64,000 bases of DNA from Gammaproteobacteria bacterium (GCA_022820625.1 JAJEFE010000146.1:1-64000), one strand, 5' to 3'. Positions 29,334 to 39,203 are shown, numbered from the stretch's first letter. The notes: generated by a model from the sequence alone, not told the origin. Numbers and translations are program-made.

Positions 29334-30796
29334 ACCCGCTCGGCACGCTCGACGAGTACCCCGGCGAGAGCTACGACCGCACATGGCGGGAACTGGTGTT
29401 CCCGCGGGACTACCGCAATCCCACTCCCCGCTTCCGGTATCACCTGATAGTCATCGGCGCCGGACCCGCGGGCCTGGTGACAGCCATCGCTGCGGCAGGT
29501 CTGGGGGCGCGGGTCGCCTTGGTGGAACGTCAGGCGATGGGCGGCGACTGTCTCAACGTGGGCTGCATCCCTTCCAAGTCACTGCTGGAATTCACCCGGC
29601 GAAATCCCGGCTGCCCGGCGGACGAAGCCTTTGCCTGGCTGCGGCAGGTCCGGGCGGAAGTCGCCCGTCACGATTCGGTGGACCGTTATCGCCGCCGCGG
29701 AGTGGATGTATTCCTCGGTTCGGCGCATTTTCTCGACCGAGAGAGCGTCGCGGTGGACGAGCTTCAGCTCCGCGCCCGGCGGTTTGTCATCGCGACCGGC
29801 GCGCGAGCCGCCATGCCGCCGATTCCGGGCCTTGCGTCGAGCAATCCCCTCACCAACGAATCGATCTTCGATCTGGCAGAGCCGCCACGGCGGCTGGCGA
29901 TCCTCGGCGCGGGACCCATCGGGTGCGAAATGGCGCAGGCCATGGCTCGGCTCGGCGTTGAGGTTCACCTGTTCGAATTGGCGGACAGGGTGCTGCCCGG
30001 CGAGTCGGCAAGTGCCGGAAACGTGCTGGGGCCGGCGCTTGAGTCCGACGGGGTGACGCTTCACCTGGGATCCCTGGTCTCGGACGTCACCGTGGGCGAT
30101 GACGGACCAGTCCTGCACGCCGACGGGATCAGCATTGCCGCCGGGCAGGTGCTGGTCGCCGCGGGGCGCCGTGCCAATGTGGAAGGATTGCGACTCCACA
30201 GGGCTGGAGTGGAACTCCACGACAGACGGATCGTGGTAGACAAGAAGTTGCGGACCGCCAATCGGAGAATCTACGCGGCGGGCGATGTCTGCTCCAGGCA
30301 CCAGTTCACGCATAACGCCGACGCACATGCAAGGATCGTCGTCCAGAACGCACTGTTTGCACCGACCGCGAACACTTCGTCGCTGGTGGTGCCCCGGTGT
30401 ACCTATACCGATCCGGAGGTGGCCCAGGTGGGCCCGACCCACGAGGAACTCGATCTGGCCGGAACCGCTTACGACAGCTACCGGGTGGAGTTTGCGGACC
30501 TGGACCGGGGCAAGGCCGCCGGCGACCGGCACGGTTTCGTCGAGGTGATGACAAAAAAGGGCCGGGATACGATCCTGGGAGGAACCATTGTCGGTGAGGA
30601 TGCGGGTGAACAACTCGCTGGCCTCTGCCTGGCGATGAACAATGGCTTCGGGCTGAGCAGACTGGGCAAGACCATGCTCCCCTACCCGACCCGCGGCGAG
30701 TACTTGAAGCACCTCGCCGACGCCTACAACAGGACGCGGCTCACGCCGCTGGCGCAAGCCTTGATGAATCTCTGGTTACGCTATGCCGCCCGTTGA
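29330..30796 (+). CDS. FAD-dependent pyridine nucleotide-disulfide oxidoreductase (mercuric reductase-like)
   Basis: 488 residues from a TTG that overlaps the upstream stop (TTGA) and follows GGGAAGAAG; an open frame extends further upstream without homology. It has an FAD fold GAGPAG (43-48), an active redox disulfide C74-C79 in GGDCLNVGCIPSK, an NAD(P) fold GAGPIGCEMA, and a C-terminal dimerisation domain with YPTRGEYLK. It lacks the N-terminal HMA domain and C-terminal vicinal Cys pair of true MerA, so mercury reduction is doubtful. A role as a reductase in the same pathway as the flanking glycosyltransferases is more likely. Confidence 0.87.
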   Translation: MNPLGTLDEYPGESYDRTWRELVFPRDYRNPTPRFRYHLIVIGAGPAGLVTAIAAAGLGARVALVERQAMGGDCLNVGCIPSKSLLEFTRRNPGCPADEAFAWLRQVRAEVARHDSVDRYRRRGVDVFLGSAHFLDRESVAVDELQLRARRFVIATGARAAMPPIPGLASSNPLTNESIFDLAEPPRRLAILGAGPIGCEMAQAMARLGVEVHLFELADRVLPGESASAGNVLGPALESDGVTLHLGSLVSDVTVGDDGPVLHADGISIAAGQVLVAAGRRANVEGLRLHRAGVELHDRRIVVDKKLRTANRRIYAAGDVCSRHQFTHNADAHARIVVQNALFAPTANTSSLVVPRCTYTDPEVAQVGPTHEELDLAGTAYDSYRVEFADLDRGKAAGDRHGFVEVMTKKGRDTILGGTIVGEDAGEQLAGLCLAMNNGFGLSRLGKTMLPYPTRGEYLKHLADAYNRTRLTPLAQALMNLWLRYAAR

Positions 30797-31538
30797 CAAC
30801 CACCGCATCACGCCTGCCGATATCGCCATTGTCGTACCGGTGTTAGGCGACACCGCCCGACTGCGCGCTCTGCTCGATCTGGTCGCCGCCTGGACACACA
30901 AGCCCCGCGAAATCGTCGTCGTCGCGGCCGTGGCGGATCCGCAGGCGAGCGCCCTGTGCGATGACCGTGGTTGCCGCTATATCACGTCGGATCCATGCCG
31001 CGGAAAACAGCAGGATCTGGGCGCGAGGGCGGCCGAGGCCGAAATAGTCTGGTTCCTCCACGCGGATGCGGCACCCGGCCCATCGTGCCTCGGCGACATC
31101 GCCGGAGCCGTGGCAGGCGGAGCCGAAGGCGGCCATTTCACATTCACGTTCTCCGGCAGCCCCATGCGCCGCAAGGCAGCTATCGAGTGGCTGACCAACC
31201 TTCGCGTCAGGCTCGGTGGGATTCCTTACGGCGACCAGGGAATCTTCGTACGCAGGGACATCTACCTCGAGTGCGGAGGATTCCCTCACCAGCCATTGTT
31301 CGAAGAAGTCGCGCTGGTGCGCAAGCTCCGGTCCCGCGGACGGTTTCGAGCCCTTGCAGCGCCCATGGGAGTGTCGCCCCGGCGTTGGGAACGGGACGGA
31401 TGGGTTCGCCGGAGCCTGAACAACCGCCTACTGGCCCTGGCCTACGCGTGCGGGCAGACCGCGCACCGGGTTGCCGCTCGCTACGATCCACCCCGCCGGG
31501 TCCAACCGGACACGACCGACGAAGGGCCCCGTCCGTGA
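30783..31538 (+). CDS. TIGR04283-type family 2 glycosyltransferase
   Basis: 251 residues of GT-A fold. It has the VVPVLGDTARL start, HADAAP at the metal/nucleotide site (DxD equivalent), and the family signature IPYGDQGIFVRR followed by GGFP and EEVALVRKL. It overlaps the flavoenzyme by 14 nt, giving a three-gene coupled unit (28503-31538). Commonly annotated as arsenosugar biosynthesis glycosyltransferase; without arsM/arsS in view, another glycosidic product is possible. Confidence 0.87.
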   Translation: MPPVDNHRITPADIAIVVPVLGDTARLRALLDLVAAWTHKPREIVVVAAVADPQASALCDDRGCRYITSDPCRGKQQDLGARAAEAEIVWFLHADAAPGPSCLGDIAGAVAGGAEGGHFTFTFSGSPMRRKAAIEWLTNLRVRLGGIPYGDQGIFVRRDIYLECGGFPHQPLFEEVALVRKLRSRGRFRALAAPMGVSPRRWERDGWVRRSLNNRLLALAYACGQTAHRVAARYDPPRRVQPDTTDEGPRP

Positions 31539-31665
31539 ACGCGATCGTAGCCATACCTGCCCCGCGCCTGGCGTGTCCTGCAGCGAAATCGGGTAGAAAG
31601 CCCTTGCTGTTCGGGTACCGTGACTGCAGTGCGAGGCAATGCAAGCACGAGCCGGGGGTGCTGCG

Positions 31666-33267
31666 CTACTCGCTCCCTTCCGGGTCCTCGAACCGTGGGT
31701 AATCGACGCCAAGCTGCTCCAGGTAGGTGTCGAAGCCCGATGGATCGTAGTAGTAGTCTTCAAGCCGGTCCCTGAACTGCGCCGTGATTCCGGCGTTCTT
31801 CTCGATCGCCGGGGCGTCGTCGGGTCCGATAAACGGTATGTAGGACTCGTCGGCCGTCTGTTCCTCGCGGAAATACGTCCACGCCGATTGCAACAGGGCG
31901 GGTTCCTGCAACAGGTCGATCAGTGTGGCTGCGACGACCTTCGCACCCGCGACGGCGCCCTTGTGGGCCACCGGCGTCGCCATGGCGATCGCGCTGGACC
32001 AATGGTGTCCCTGCCGACCTTCGATGTTGGATGGATATCGAAGCGTCACTGTCGGCACGACCCAGGAAATGTCGCCAATGTCATCCGATCCGCCCGACTG
32101 GGGAATCTCCGACGGCTCCCCGAGTTCGTCCACCTCGGTCTTGAGTCCCTCGATCTCCTCGGCTTCCATGAACGCCTGAAACGCGCGCGCAAAGGCCTGA
32201 TCTTCCTCCGACCAGTCCGGCATGCCGACCGCGCGAATATTTTCGTTCATGGCCTCGGCGATAGGCCGGTTGAAGTGCCGGGGATAGGCGGTGCCGACGA
32301 TGCGCCGAGACACCGTCGTGTCCGTCATGAGCGCGGCGCCCTCGGCGGTGCGCTGCAGGGCCTCGAAGTTCTCCCGGATTCGTTCGCCCGTCATCTCGCG
32401 GACGAAGTACCACACCGTTGCCCTGGGCGGAACGACATTCGGCTGATCCCCGCCATCGACGATGACGTAGTGGGAGCGCTGCAGGGGCCTGAGATGCTCG
32501 CGGCGAAAATTCCAGGCCACGTTCATGATCTCCACCGCGTCCAGTGCGCTGCGGCCCCGCCAGGGATCGCCGGCTCCGTGCGCAGCCACGCCTTCGAAGG
32601 TGTATTCCACCGACACGAGACCGGTACCGGGAGCCTGCCCCCAACTGACGGCCATGGAATCGTCCACATGGGTGAAGATCACCGCGTCCACGTCATCGAA
32701 GCGTCCGTCGCGGGCGAACCAGGCCTTGGTGGCCAGCAGTTCCTCGGCGACCCCCGGCCAGATGACCAGTGTGCCGCCGAGTTCCTCGCGCTCCATGATT
32801 TCCTTGACGGCGAGCGCGGCCGCGATCACCACGGCCTGCCCCGAATTGTGACCCTCACCATGCCCTGGAGCGCCTTCGATCATCGGTCTGCGGTAAACAA
32901 CGCCCGGAAGCTGCGACGACTGCGGAATACCGTCCACGTCCGAGCCCAGCGCGATCACCGGGTCGCCCTGGCCCCAGGTCGCCCACCAGGCACTGGGGAT
33001 ACCGGAGACCTCGTTATCGATGGAGAAGCCGTTTGCTTCGAGTATGCCCGTAAGGTAGCGCTTGGTTTCGAATTCCTGGAACCCAAGCTCGGAAAACGAA
33101 AACAGACTGTCGACGATTTCCTGGACGAGTTTGCCATGGCCGTCCACCCGCCCGACGGCCTCGGCTTTCAATCCGCTCAGGGTTGGCGTCTCGACATCCT
33201 GAGCGGAGACACCCATGGCTGACGCAAGGCCGGTCGCCCCAAGAACCAGAGTAGCCAGTCTCACCAT
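31666..33267 (-). CDS. Exported M20-family amidohydrolase (AbgB-like)
   Basis: 533 residues from the ATG at 33267, chosen because it begins a signal peptide (VRLATLVLGATGLASAMGVSAQ); the frame opens 12 codons earlier. Metal-site features of M20 peptidases are present: GSDVDGIPQ, EGAPGHGEGHNSG, GVAEELLATK and a SGGSDDIGDIS region near the C terminus. Similar to the aminobenzoyl-glutamate hydrolase subunit B branch. It would hydrolyse an acyl-amino-acid amide in the periplasm. Monocistronic between unrelated neighbours. Confidence 0.88.
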   Translation of the reverse strand: MVRLATLVLGATGLASAMGVSAQDVETPTLSGLKAEAVGRVDGHGKLVQEIVDSLFSFSELGFQEFETKRYLTGILEANGFSIDNEVSGIPSAWWATWGQGDPVIALGSDVDGIPQSSQLPGVVYRRPMIEGAPGHGEGHNSGQAVVIAAALAVKEIMEREELGGTLVIWPGVAEELLATKAWFARDGRFDDVDAVIFTHVDDSMAVSWGQAPGTGLVSVEYTFEGVAAHGAGDPWRGRSALDAVEIMNVAWNFRREHLRPLQRSHYVIVDGGDQPNVVPPRATVWYFVREMTGERIRENFEALQRTAEGAALMTDTTVSRRIVGTAYPRHFNRPIAEAMNENIRAVGMPDWSEEDQAFARAFQAFMEAEEIEGLKTEVDELGEPSEIPQSGGSDDIGDISWVVPTVTLRYPSNIEGRQGHHWSSAIAMATPVAHKGAVAGAKVVAATLIDLLQEPALLQSAWTYFREEQTADESYIPFIGPDDAPAIEKNAGITAQFRDRLEDYYYDPSGFDTYLEQLGVDYPRFEDPEGSE

Positions 33268-33311
33268 CGGAAACCTCCAAGTGCAAGTATGGAACCAACC
33301 CATCCGGCTTG

Positions 33312-36300
33312 TCAGTATGTATCCCGCACGACCTCACCCCCTTCGCCCACGCTGAGACCTAGGATACGGGACCAGTTGCGGCTCAGCAGGACCGAATCGG
33401 ACGGAAGGGGTTCGGCGCCCGATCGCACCATGTCCAGTTCGCGGAATCGCGGTTCACCCGTCTCGCGGCCGCCGATCATCCTTATGCGGCTGCCGTCCGG
33501 AACCAGCAGCGCGGCGCCCGCCTCCGTTCCTGCATCCAGCAGGCGGCTGCCCGCGAGCACGAGCCCGTCGTCGTCCATCGAGAACCGATGCATCCAGTGG
33601 TCGGTCTGGACCAACAGGAACCGGCCATCGCCGTTGAAACCCAGCCACCGCACAGGATGGACAAAATTGTGAGGTTCGCCCACGGGGGCCAGGCCTTCCA
33701 CTTCCCAAAGCTGCACATTGCCCGCCGCATCGCCGGAAACCAGGCGCGATCCGCCGGCACCGAATGCGAGCGCCGTTGCTGCGGCGCCGACGCGCACCGA
33801 TCCCGGCGTTTCCACCGATTCCACGCCTGTCAGGAATACGTTGCCGTCCCGGTCGCCCACGCTGAGCAAACCGGAGCGGCTGTCGACTGCGATCGACACG
33901 ACGCCTCCGCTGACAGGCACTTCGCGCACCAGTTCACCGTCCGCGGCATGCCAGACCCTTGCGGTGAGTTCAGCGCCGCTCGCCAGCCACTGCCCATCGT
34001 CGCTGATCGTCACGACATGGACCGGCCCCTGGGGATGGCGCATGAACGGCGCGGTGGGCGCTCCGGAATCCAGCTCCCATGTCCGGACCAGGCCATCGCT
34101 TCCACCGCTGGCGATCACGTCGCCGGCAGCGTTTACGGCAATGCTGGTGATGCTGCCCTGGTGCCCGATGAAGTTGACTCCCGGATCGGCGGAAAGGGGA
34201 ATGTCTGCCTGTCCTTCGCGCGTTACGCCGACGTGCCCGTCCTGAAACCCCAGCACCGCGATACTTTCCACCGGGTCAAGGCCGATCGCCGTCAGTTCGG
34301 CATCCACTACCCCCGCAGGCCCGGTATCGGCCAGGCGCCAGAGTTGGAATTGCTGCTCGTTGTATGTGAGCAGTCGGCTGCCGTCGGGCGCCAGCCGCGT
34401 GTGAATCGGCGCCCCCTCCTGACTCACCCCGAAGCTCATGGGCGCCGATCGGCCGGTCAGTCCGCGCACCACGACCTGGCCGGCCAGGGCCTGGTAGGCC
34501 ACCTTCGAGGCGTCGGCAGCGATGCTAACGCTCTCGGGCGCGCCGGTCTGCCCAAGGCGGACACCCTGGGCGGAGCCCGGCGGCGTCCCGTTCAGATGCC
34601 AGACGAACATGTCGCCGATATCGTCGATGGTCAGCAGCAGATCGCCCGTCGCAGCGGCCACCAGCCGCACCGGGTCGCGCTGGTGGGGCAACTCACGCAG
34701 TACTTCCCCGCTGCGGGGGTCCATGACCCGTACCAGCCGGGACGGTCCGATCAATACCAGGTAACCGGCATCGGGTCCCAGCATCCAACCGGTCACCCCG
34801 GCCGGTCCGGCAACGCTCGACAGGAGTTCTCCATCCTCCGTGCGAAACAGGCTGTAGAGCGAGTCCTGCTCGTCGAGCTGCTCGGCGATCACGACGTGCC
34901 CGCCGCTGTCCGTGAGGGCCGGGGGCAGCATGAATCCCGTCTGCGTTCCCACGCGCGACACCAGGTCGCCGGTCCTCGCATCCCACAGTTCCAGGCTGTT
35001 TCCCGCAACGGCAAGAATCCGGGACGTGTCGCCGGTCAGCGCAACGTATTCCGGCTCCGCGTCCAGTTGCACGTCACCCACCAGAGAATTGGTCCGCAGG
35101 TCCCAGAGCGACACCGCGCCCACTACGCTCTGCCGCGACGGATGCGCGATGGCCAGCCGGCCGTCGATGCTGAGGTCCACGTCCACCTGATCGGTGCGCA
35201 GCGGGTCGGAAATGGCGAGGCCCTGGGGCTGATCTTCCCAGCCACGCACTTCCTCGGCGAAGTACAGGCCCCAGCTGATCAATTGTCCTGCGGATTCCAC
35301 GCCACGATCCACCAGCGTCAGGCGCCACACTCCGCGCCGATTCTCATCGGCCAGTATCGCCAGCGGCGAACGGCCGCCGGCTGCGATCGAGAAGCTACCG
35401 GAGCTTTCGGCGCCGGGCGCGAAGCTCACCTGGGCGCCGCTGGGAGCCTGTAACGTGGCCAGCAATTCCTCCGGAGCGGGGTGATCCAGGGTCAGGCGCA
35501 GTTGAAATGCACCAGCCGAACCGGGTTCGTTGACAGTGATCTCCCGGCTTACGGGCAGATGCTGCAGCGAGGTGAGCCGATTCTCGAAGTCCATCCTGCC
35601 GAAACTGTTGAGACGCAACCGGCGTACCTGGTGGTCCAGGTCAACCAGCGCCAGTTCCCCGGACTGCCAGTCCACCTCCCAGCGGGCCGGCGCTTCGGTG
35701 AGCCTGAAACTGCGCACCAGGGAACGGTAATCGTCGCCGACCAGCTCCGCAGCCAGCCGGCGAGCGTTTTCATCCCCGCCCGCCGCCGCCCGGGCGCTGA
35801 GAAGCAACGCTTCATCGCGGCGTTCCTGCCGGATTGCGTCCTCTGCTCTCCGGACCCAGTACTCGTCCATGAGCCGGTCGGCCAGATCGCCATAGCCCTC
35901 CAACCCGCGCAACACCGCATCGAAGCCCGTCACATCTTCGAACGATTCCGCTTCACGGCTGCGCCGCTCCATCACGGAGGCCAGCAGCCGGTCGGCGACA
36001 CCGGCAAACCCGGGCAGTCGACCCAGCCTGTCGTGGGCCTGCATGTCGGCATCGAGATCCGCCGTGACCGACATGAGGGTGTCAATGTGCGGGCGGGGAA
36101 CGTAGCGAACGTACCAGATGGAACCGGCGATCAGCGCGGCAACCACAGTGGCGGCGACGGACCACCTGCGCCAGTTGAACGGCATCACCGACGTGACCCA
36201 TTCCCTGCCGAAGACGCGCTCGAACAGCTTGTTCCGAAACGCCAGCCGGCCATCCGCGCGCACTCCGATCACGCCCGATAGAAGTAATAGGTGGTTTGCA

Positions 36301-37280
36301 AGCGAACCCGGGTCATAAAGAAGCATCTCGCCCCTGACGACTCGCCCCAGGAGCGCCAGCGTCTGCCGTTGCGCGCGCGTGCGGCCGGTCAGGAACGTGC
36401 GAATGTGGCTGAGAAGTGCTTCGTTACGTCGCGCGCCCGGACCGAGGAACTGATCCTTCAGCACCTCTTCGAGTTTGCCGGGCATGCCGCCTCGGCGCGC
36501 CAGTCCCCGTGCGATCTTCTGGGTGAGAAAGGGTTGACCCGACGCCCAGGAGAAAATTTCCCGAAGTGCGCCGTGTCCGTGCCGGGTGTCCTCCCCGAAT
36601 CCCGGCGCCAACTCGTAAGTTTCCTCCAGGTTGAAGTCGTGCAAGTCGATGCGGCGACCTTCGACGAACGGGGAAATCGAGGTATCCGGGCAAAGCTGCC
36701 GCGGCGCTGCAACGCCCAGCACGACGAAGTTCAACCGCGCAAGTTCGGGTTCCGTCGTGCGGCCAGTGTAGCATGACCGGATGCCGCCGAACAACTCTTT
36801 TGCAAACGGCAGACCGATGGCCCGTTCGATCTCGTCCAGGAACACGGTAACGGGTTCCGTGGTGTTGGGGAGTACCACCTCCCAGAAGAATTCGGCAAGC
36901 CTTTGCTCACCCGGCAGCGCGCCCTTGGCTTGCCACCAGGACTGCAGATCCACCTTCAGCCGAAGTTCGCGCAGCACCCTGTAGGCAATACTGTAGGACC
37001 AGCGGCCGGCCTCTGCTCCTCCGGCCCCCTCGCCGCCCATGCCGATCTGGGTCAGATCCACGACAGCGACCAACTGACCCTCGGCACGCAGGCTGCGGAC
37101 CGCGCGGGCCATCAGACTGGATTTGCCGCTGGCCCTGGGGGCCAGGACGTAGCAGAACTGCCGATCCCGGATGCCCTGCAACAGCGCCGCGTCCGCGGAT
37201 CTCTCGATGTAGCACGCCCGATCAGGCTGAACCGCACCGCCTACGGCAAAGAACTGGCCTGTTTGAGAGACCCTGGACAA
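33312..37280 (-). CDS. AAA-like ATPase / TM / P-domain / WD40 fusion protein
   Basis: 1322 residues from a TTG at 37280, preceded by AGGAG at good spacing; a longer open frame reaches 37487 but lacks family sequence. Residues 1-365 are an AAA-like (AAA_35 type) NTPase with the opening FFAVGGAVQPDRACYIER, P-loop APRASGKSS (47-55) and Walker B VFLDEIE (~146-152). A single transmembrane helix lies at 373-391. A helical region follows, then a proprotein-convertase-like P-domain (about 576-676). The rest (~690-1322) is WD40 repeats forming one or two propellers. The layout implies a cytoplasmic ATPase tethered to a large periplasmic sensor. Distant relatives are STAND-like signalling ATPases. No partner gene is obvious. 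Confidence 0.8.
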   Translation of the reverse strand: MSRVSQTGQFFAVGGAVQPDRACYIERSADAALLQGIRDRQFCYVLAPRASGKSSLMARAVRSLRAEGQLVAVVDLTQIGMGGEGAGGAEAGRWSYSIAYRVLRELRLKVDLQSWWQAKGALPGEQRLAEFFWEVVLPNTTEPVTVFLDEIERAIGLPFAKELFGGIRSCYTGRTTEPELARLNFVVLGVAAPRQLCPDTSISPFVEGRRIDLHDFNLEETYELAPGFGEDTRHGHGALREIFSWASGQPFLTQKIARGLARRGGMPGKLEEVLKDQFLGPGARRNEALLSHIRTFLTGRTRAQRQTLALLGRVVRGEMLLYDPGSLANHLLLLSGVIGVRADGRLAFRNKLFERVFGREWVTSVMPFNWRRWSVAATVVAALIAGSIWYVRYVPRPHIDTLMSVTADLDADMQAHDRLGRLPGFAGVADRLLASVMERRSREAESFEDVTGFDAVLRGLEGYGDLADRLMDEYWVRRAEDAIRQERRDEALLLSARAAAGGDENARRLAAELVGDDYRSLVRSFRLTEAPARWEVDWQSGELALVDLDHQVRRLRLNSFGRMDFENRLTSLQHLPVSREITVNEPGSAGAFQLRLTLDHPAPEELLATLQAPSGAQVSFAPGAESSGSFSIAAGGRSPLAILADENRRGVWRLTLVDRGVESAGQLISWGLYFAEEVRGWEDQPQGLAISDPLRTDQVDVDLSIDGRLAIAHPSRQSVVGAVSLWDLRTNSLVGDVQLDAEPEYVALTGDTSRILAVAGNSLELWDARTGDLVSRVGTQTGFMLPPALTDSGGHVVIAEQLDEQDSLYSLFRTEDGELLSSVAGPAGVTGWMLGPDAGYLVLIGPSRLVRVMDPRSGEVLRELPHQRDPVRLVAAATGDLLLTIDDIGDMFVWHLNGTPPGSAQGVRLGQTGAPESVSIAADASKVAYQALAGQVVVRGLTGRSAPMSFGVSQEGAPIHTRLAPDGSRLLTYNEQQFQLWRLADTGPAGVVDAELTAIGLDPVESIAVLGFQDGHVGVTREGQADIPLSADPGVNFIGHQGSITSIAVNAAGDVIASGGSDGLVRTWELDSGAPTAPFMRHPQGPVHVVTISDDGQWLASGAELTARVWHAADGELVREVPVSGGVVSIAVDSRSGLLSVGDRDGNVFLTGVESVETPGSVRVGAAATALAFGAGGSRLVSGDAAGNVQLWEVEGLAPVGEPHNFVHPVRWLGFNGDGRFLLVQTDHWMHRFSMDDDGLVLAGSRLLDAGTEAGAALLVPDGSRIRMIGGRETGEPRFRELDMVRSGAEPLPSDSVLLSRNWSRILGLSVGEGGEVVRDTY

Positions 37281-37468
37281 ACCTTTCGCTCCTGATCGAC
37301 GCTCACGCCGGAATGATCGTTCCGGCGCAGATTGTTGTATTCCGACGCATCGAAACTCGCCGATGATCCGCCCGAGTCCACCCGCGCGCCGGCGAGACAT
37401 CCGGGTTAAGATTGTAGCAGGCAAAGCCTGCCTCGCTTGGCGGGCCGGAACGCAAAGGAACCTCGGGA

Positions 37469-37738
37469 ATGGATATCTGCCATCCACACAATCTCAATCG
37501 GCTGCCCACCTCCGAAAAGCCCTATGGCATTCGCGTCAGGCTGCCGGCCGGGGATACTTTCGGAAGCCTCCTCGGGACGGACTGGGAGCAGTTCCATTGG
37601 TACGCCAGCCGCGCGGAGCGCGACGCGGTGCTCAGGGACATGGCCAGCGAGCACCTCTATTCCCGGAGCGGAGACCGCCCGCACCTGATACACGAAGCCG
37701 TGCAGGCGCCCGACACGCCGAACGATCCTTCCGTATAA
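37469..37738 (+). CDS. Conserved small protein of unknown function
   Basis: 89 residues, hydrophilic, starting MDICHPHNLNRLPTSEKPYG, with the memorable segment DWEQFHWYASRAERDAVLRD and YSRSGDRPHLI. It resembles a small uncharacterised proteobacterial family whose members share a W-E-x-x-H-W-Y segment followed by an ERD helix, from memory. GGGA precedes the ATG. Transcribed divergently from the AAA/WD40 gene. Confidence 0.6.
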   Translation: MDICHPHNLNRLPTSEKPYGIRVRLPAGDTFGSLLGTDWEQFHWYASRAERDAVLRDMASEHLYSRSGDRPHLIHEAVQAPDTPNDPSV

Positions 37739-37826
37739 TTCCCGCCGCTACAGGTACCGCCCTCAGAATCGGGACGCCGATGCGCGAGGCGCTGTTCCCC
37801 ACTTCATCCGCCCGGAAACCAAGATC

Positions 37827-39191
37827 ATGCTCGACCTGATGAAAATCGCCCGCACGGAAGCCGCCGGAGGAGATCTCTTCGGCGCCCTGGAAGCCCTCTA
37901 CGAACCTGCCGATCTGCGGCCCGAAGGATTCCCCGATGCGGTCATCTGGCGCGGCGGCAATCACGACGGTTCGGTCCAGCCCGTCGCCCATTCGCTCACG
38001 GACGCCTACGCGCTGCTGGGCACCGTCGCCGCCGCCGATATTCTTGGCCTGCCGTTCTACGCGGTCCCCATGTGGGCGCAGTACCGCCACGACATGAAGC
38101 TGGCGCCCCTGAGCTGGTTCGGCAACATGCCCTGCATCTCCATCAAGTGGTCCACTGCAGGAGACGCTTACGTCAACGGTGATGACGGGGAGCGTGTCGT
38201 GGTCATGGGCAAGTCCGGCAACGCGCCGCTTCGCACCCAGGCGGGCGTGTATTGCAACGTGCGGCCCTACGGTCCGATCACCGTGGTCCGCTGCATGCCC
38301 TGCCTGCCGTATTCACAGGACAAATCGGTTTTCGACGTCGATCCCGTCACCGGAATCATTCACACCGAGATGAACACGCCCGGCATCCAGATGGCGTACG
38401 CCGTGCGGCGGTTTCTGCGAATGGTGCACGAAACCGGCGCGGTCGGCAGGGTAGCCTACAAGCCGACCCAGGCCCAGGAGGATGGCGTCAACGCCGGTAT
38501 CCTCTCCTGGATGCTGCAGGGAACACGGTTTCAGATCGGGCGGCGGTACGCCGTGGACGGCTATGTGGAGCACCGGAAACTGGTCGACCGCATCGTGAAT
38601 CTCCTTCCGGCGGACTTCAAGGACGGCATGGAGAACTGGAGCGGGCGTATCGAGCAGCATATCGCCGATACAAACTACGGAATCCTGCTTTGGGACCTGA
38701 TCCAGCAGCGCGACGCCATCATCCTCGCCACGGACCTGGACGGCGACCGCCTCACCGACCTGCTCGCCGACGTTTCCGATCCGCTAAGGTACTTTGCCGG
38801 CAAGGTGCTCGAGCACGTGGGCGCGCGTGCCTACTATCTCTGGGAGGAAATGGGCTACACCACCGGCAACGGCCGTGACATGACGTCGGTGATGTACCGC
38901 ATGGAGGGCCCGCCGATCCACGAGCAGACCCTGGGTTCCGCCGATGCGATGCTCCTTCGACTACTGGACGGCGACGAGTCCATGGGCGGCACGAAGAAAC
39001 CCTACGATCCGCGAATTCACTTCGTGCTGATCCGCGACGCCTACCGGGACGCCAATCCCGATCATCGTGAATTGCATGCCTGGCTGGACAGGGTGCTCCG
39101 AAGGTTCGACAAGATTTACTCCGGGGAACGCCCGGGATTCCTGGAGGGCTACGCGCAATTGAAAGACGCGATCAAGCCCTGGGGAAACTAG
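37827..39191 (+). CDS. Unrecognised 454-residue protein
   Basis: I do not recognise this family. The reading frame is long, with good codon periodicity, and starts MLDLMKIARTE. It is soluble in appearance: no signal peptide or transmembrane segment. It has an unusual cysteine cluster (CNVRPYGPITVVRCMPCLP, ~148-166), acidic motifs (DDGERVVVMG, ATDLDGDRLTDLL) and aromatic-rich stretches (WAQYRHDMKLAPLSWFGN). The three cysteines with conserved-looking Arg/Pro context could bind a metal. Neighbours are a small unknown protein upstream and a decayed nucleotidyltransferase downstream, so context gives no role. Confidence 0.7.
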   Translation: MLDLMKIARTEAAGGDLFGALEALYEPADLRPEGFPDAVIWRGGNHDGSVQPVAHSLTDAYALLGTVAAADILGLPFYAVPMWAQYRHDMKLAPLSWFGNMPCISIKWSTAGDAYVNGDDGERVVVMGKSGNAPLRTQAGVYCNVRPYGPITVVRCMPCLPYSQDKSVFDVDPVTGIIHTEMNTPGIQMAYAVRRFLRMVHETGAVGRVAYKPTQAQEDGVNAGILSWMLQGTRFQIGRRYAVDGYVEHRKLVDRIVNLLPADFKDGMENWSGRIEQHIADTNYGILLWDLIQQRDAIILATDLDGDRLTDLLADVSDPLRYFAGKVLEHVGARAYYLWEEMGYTTGNGRDMTSVMYRMEGPPIHEQTLGSADAMLLRLLDGDESMGGTKKPYDPRIHFVLIRDAYRDANPDHRELHAWLDRVLRRFDKIYSGERPGFLEGYAQLKDAIKPWGN

Positions 39192-39203
39192 CCGAAACTC
39201 ACG

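Noticed and set aside
29330-30796. Mercury resistance gene merA
   Set aside because: The redox Cys pair is shared by the whole disulfide oxidoreductase family; the C-terminal Cys pair and HMA domain of MerA are absent and there is no mer context.
33588-35453. A 621-codon plus-strand frame inside the AAA/WD40 gene
   Set aside because: Antisense to WD40 repeats; repetitive His/Arg/Pro composition typical of GC-rich antisense frames.
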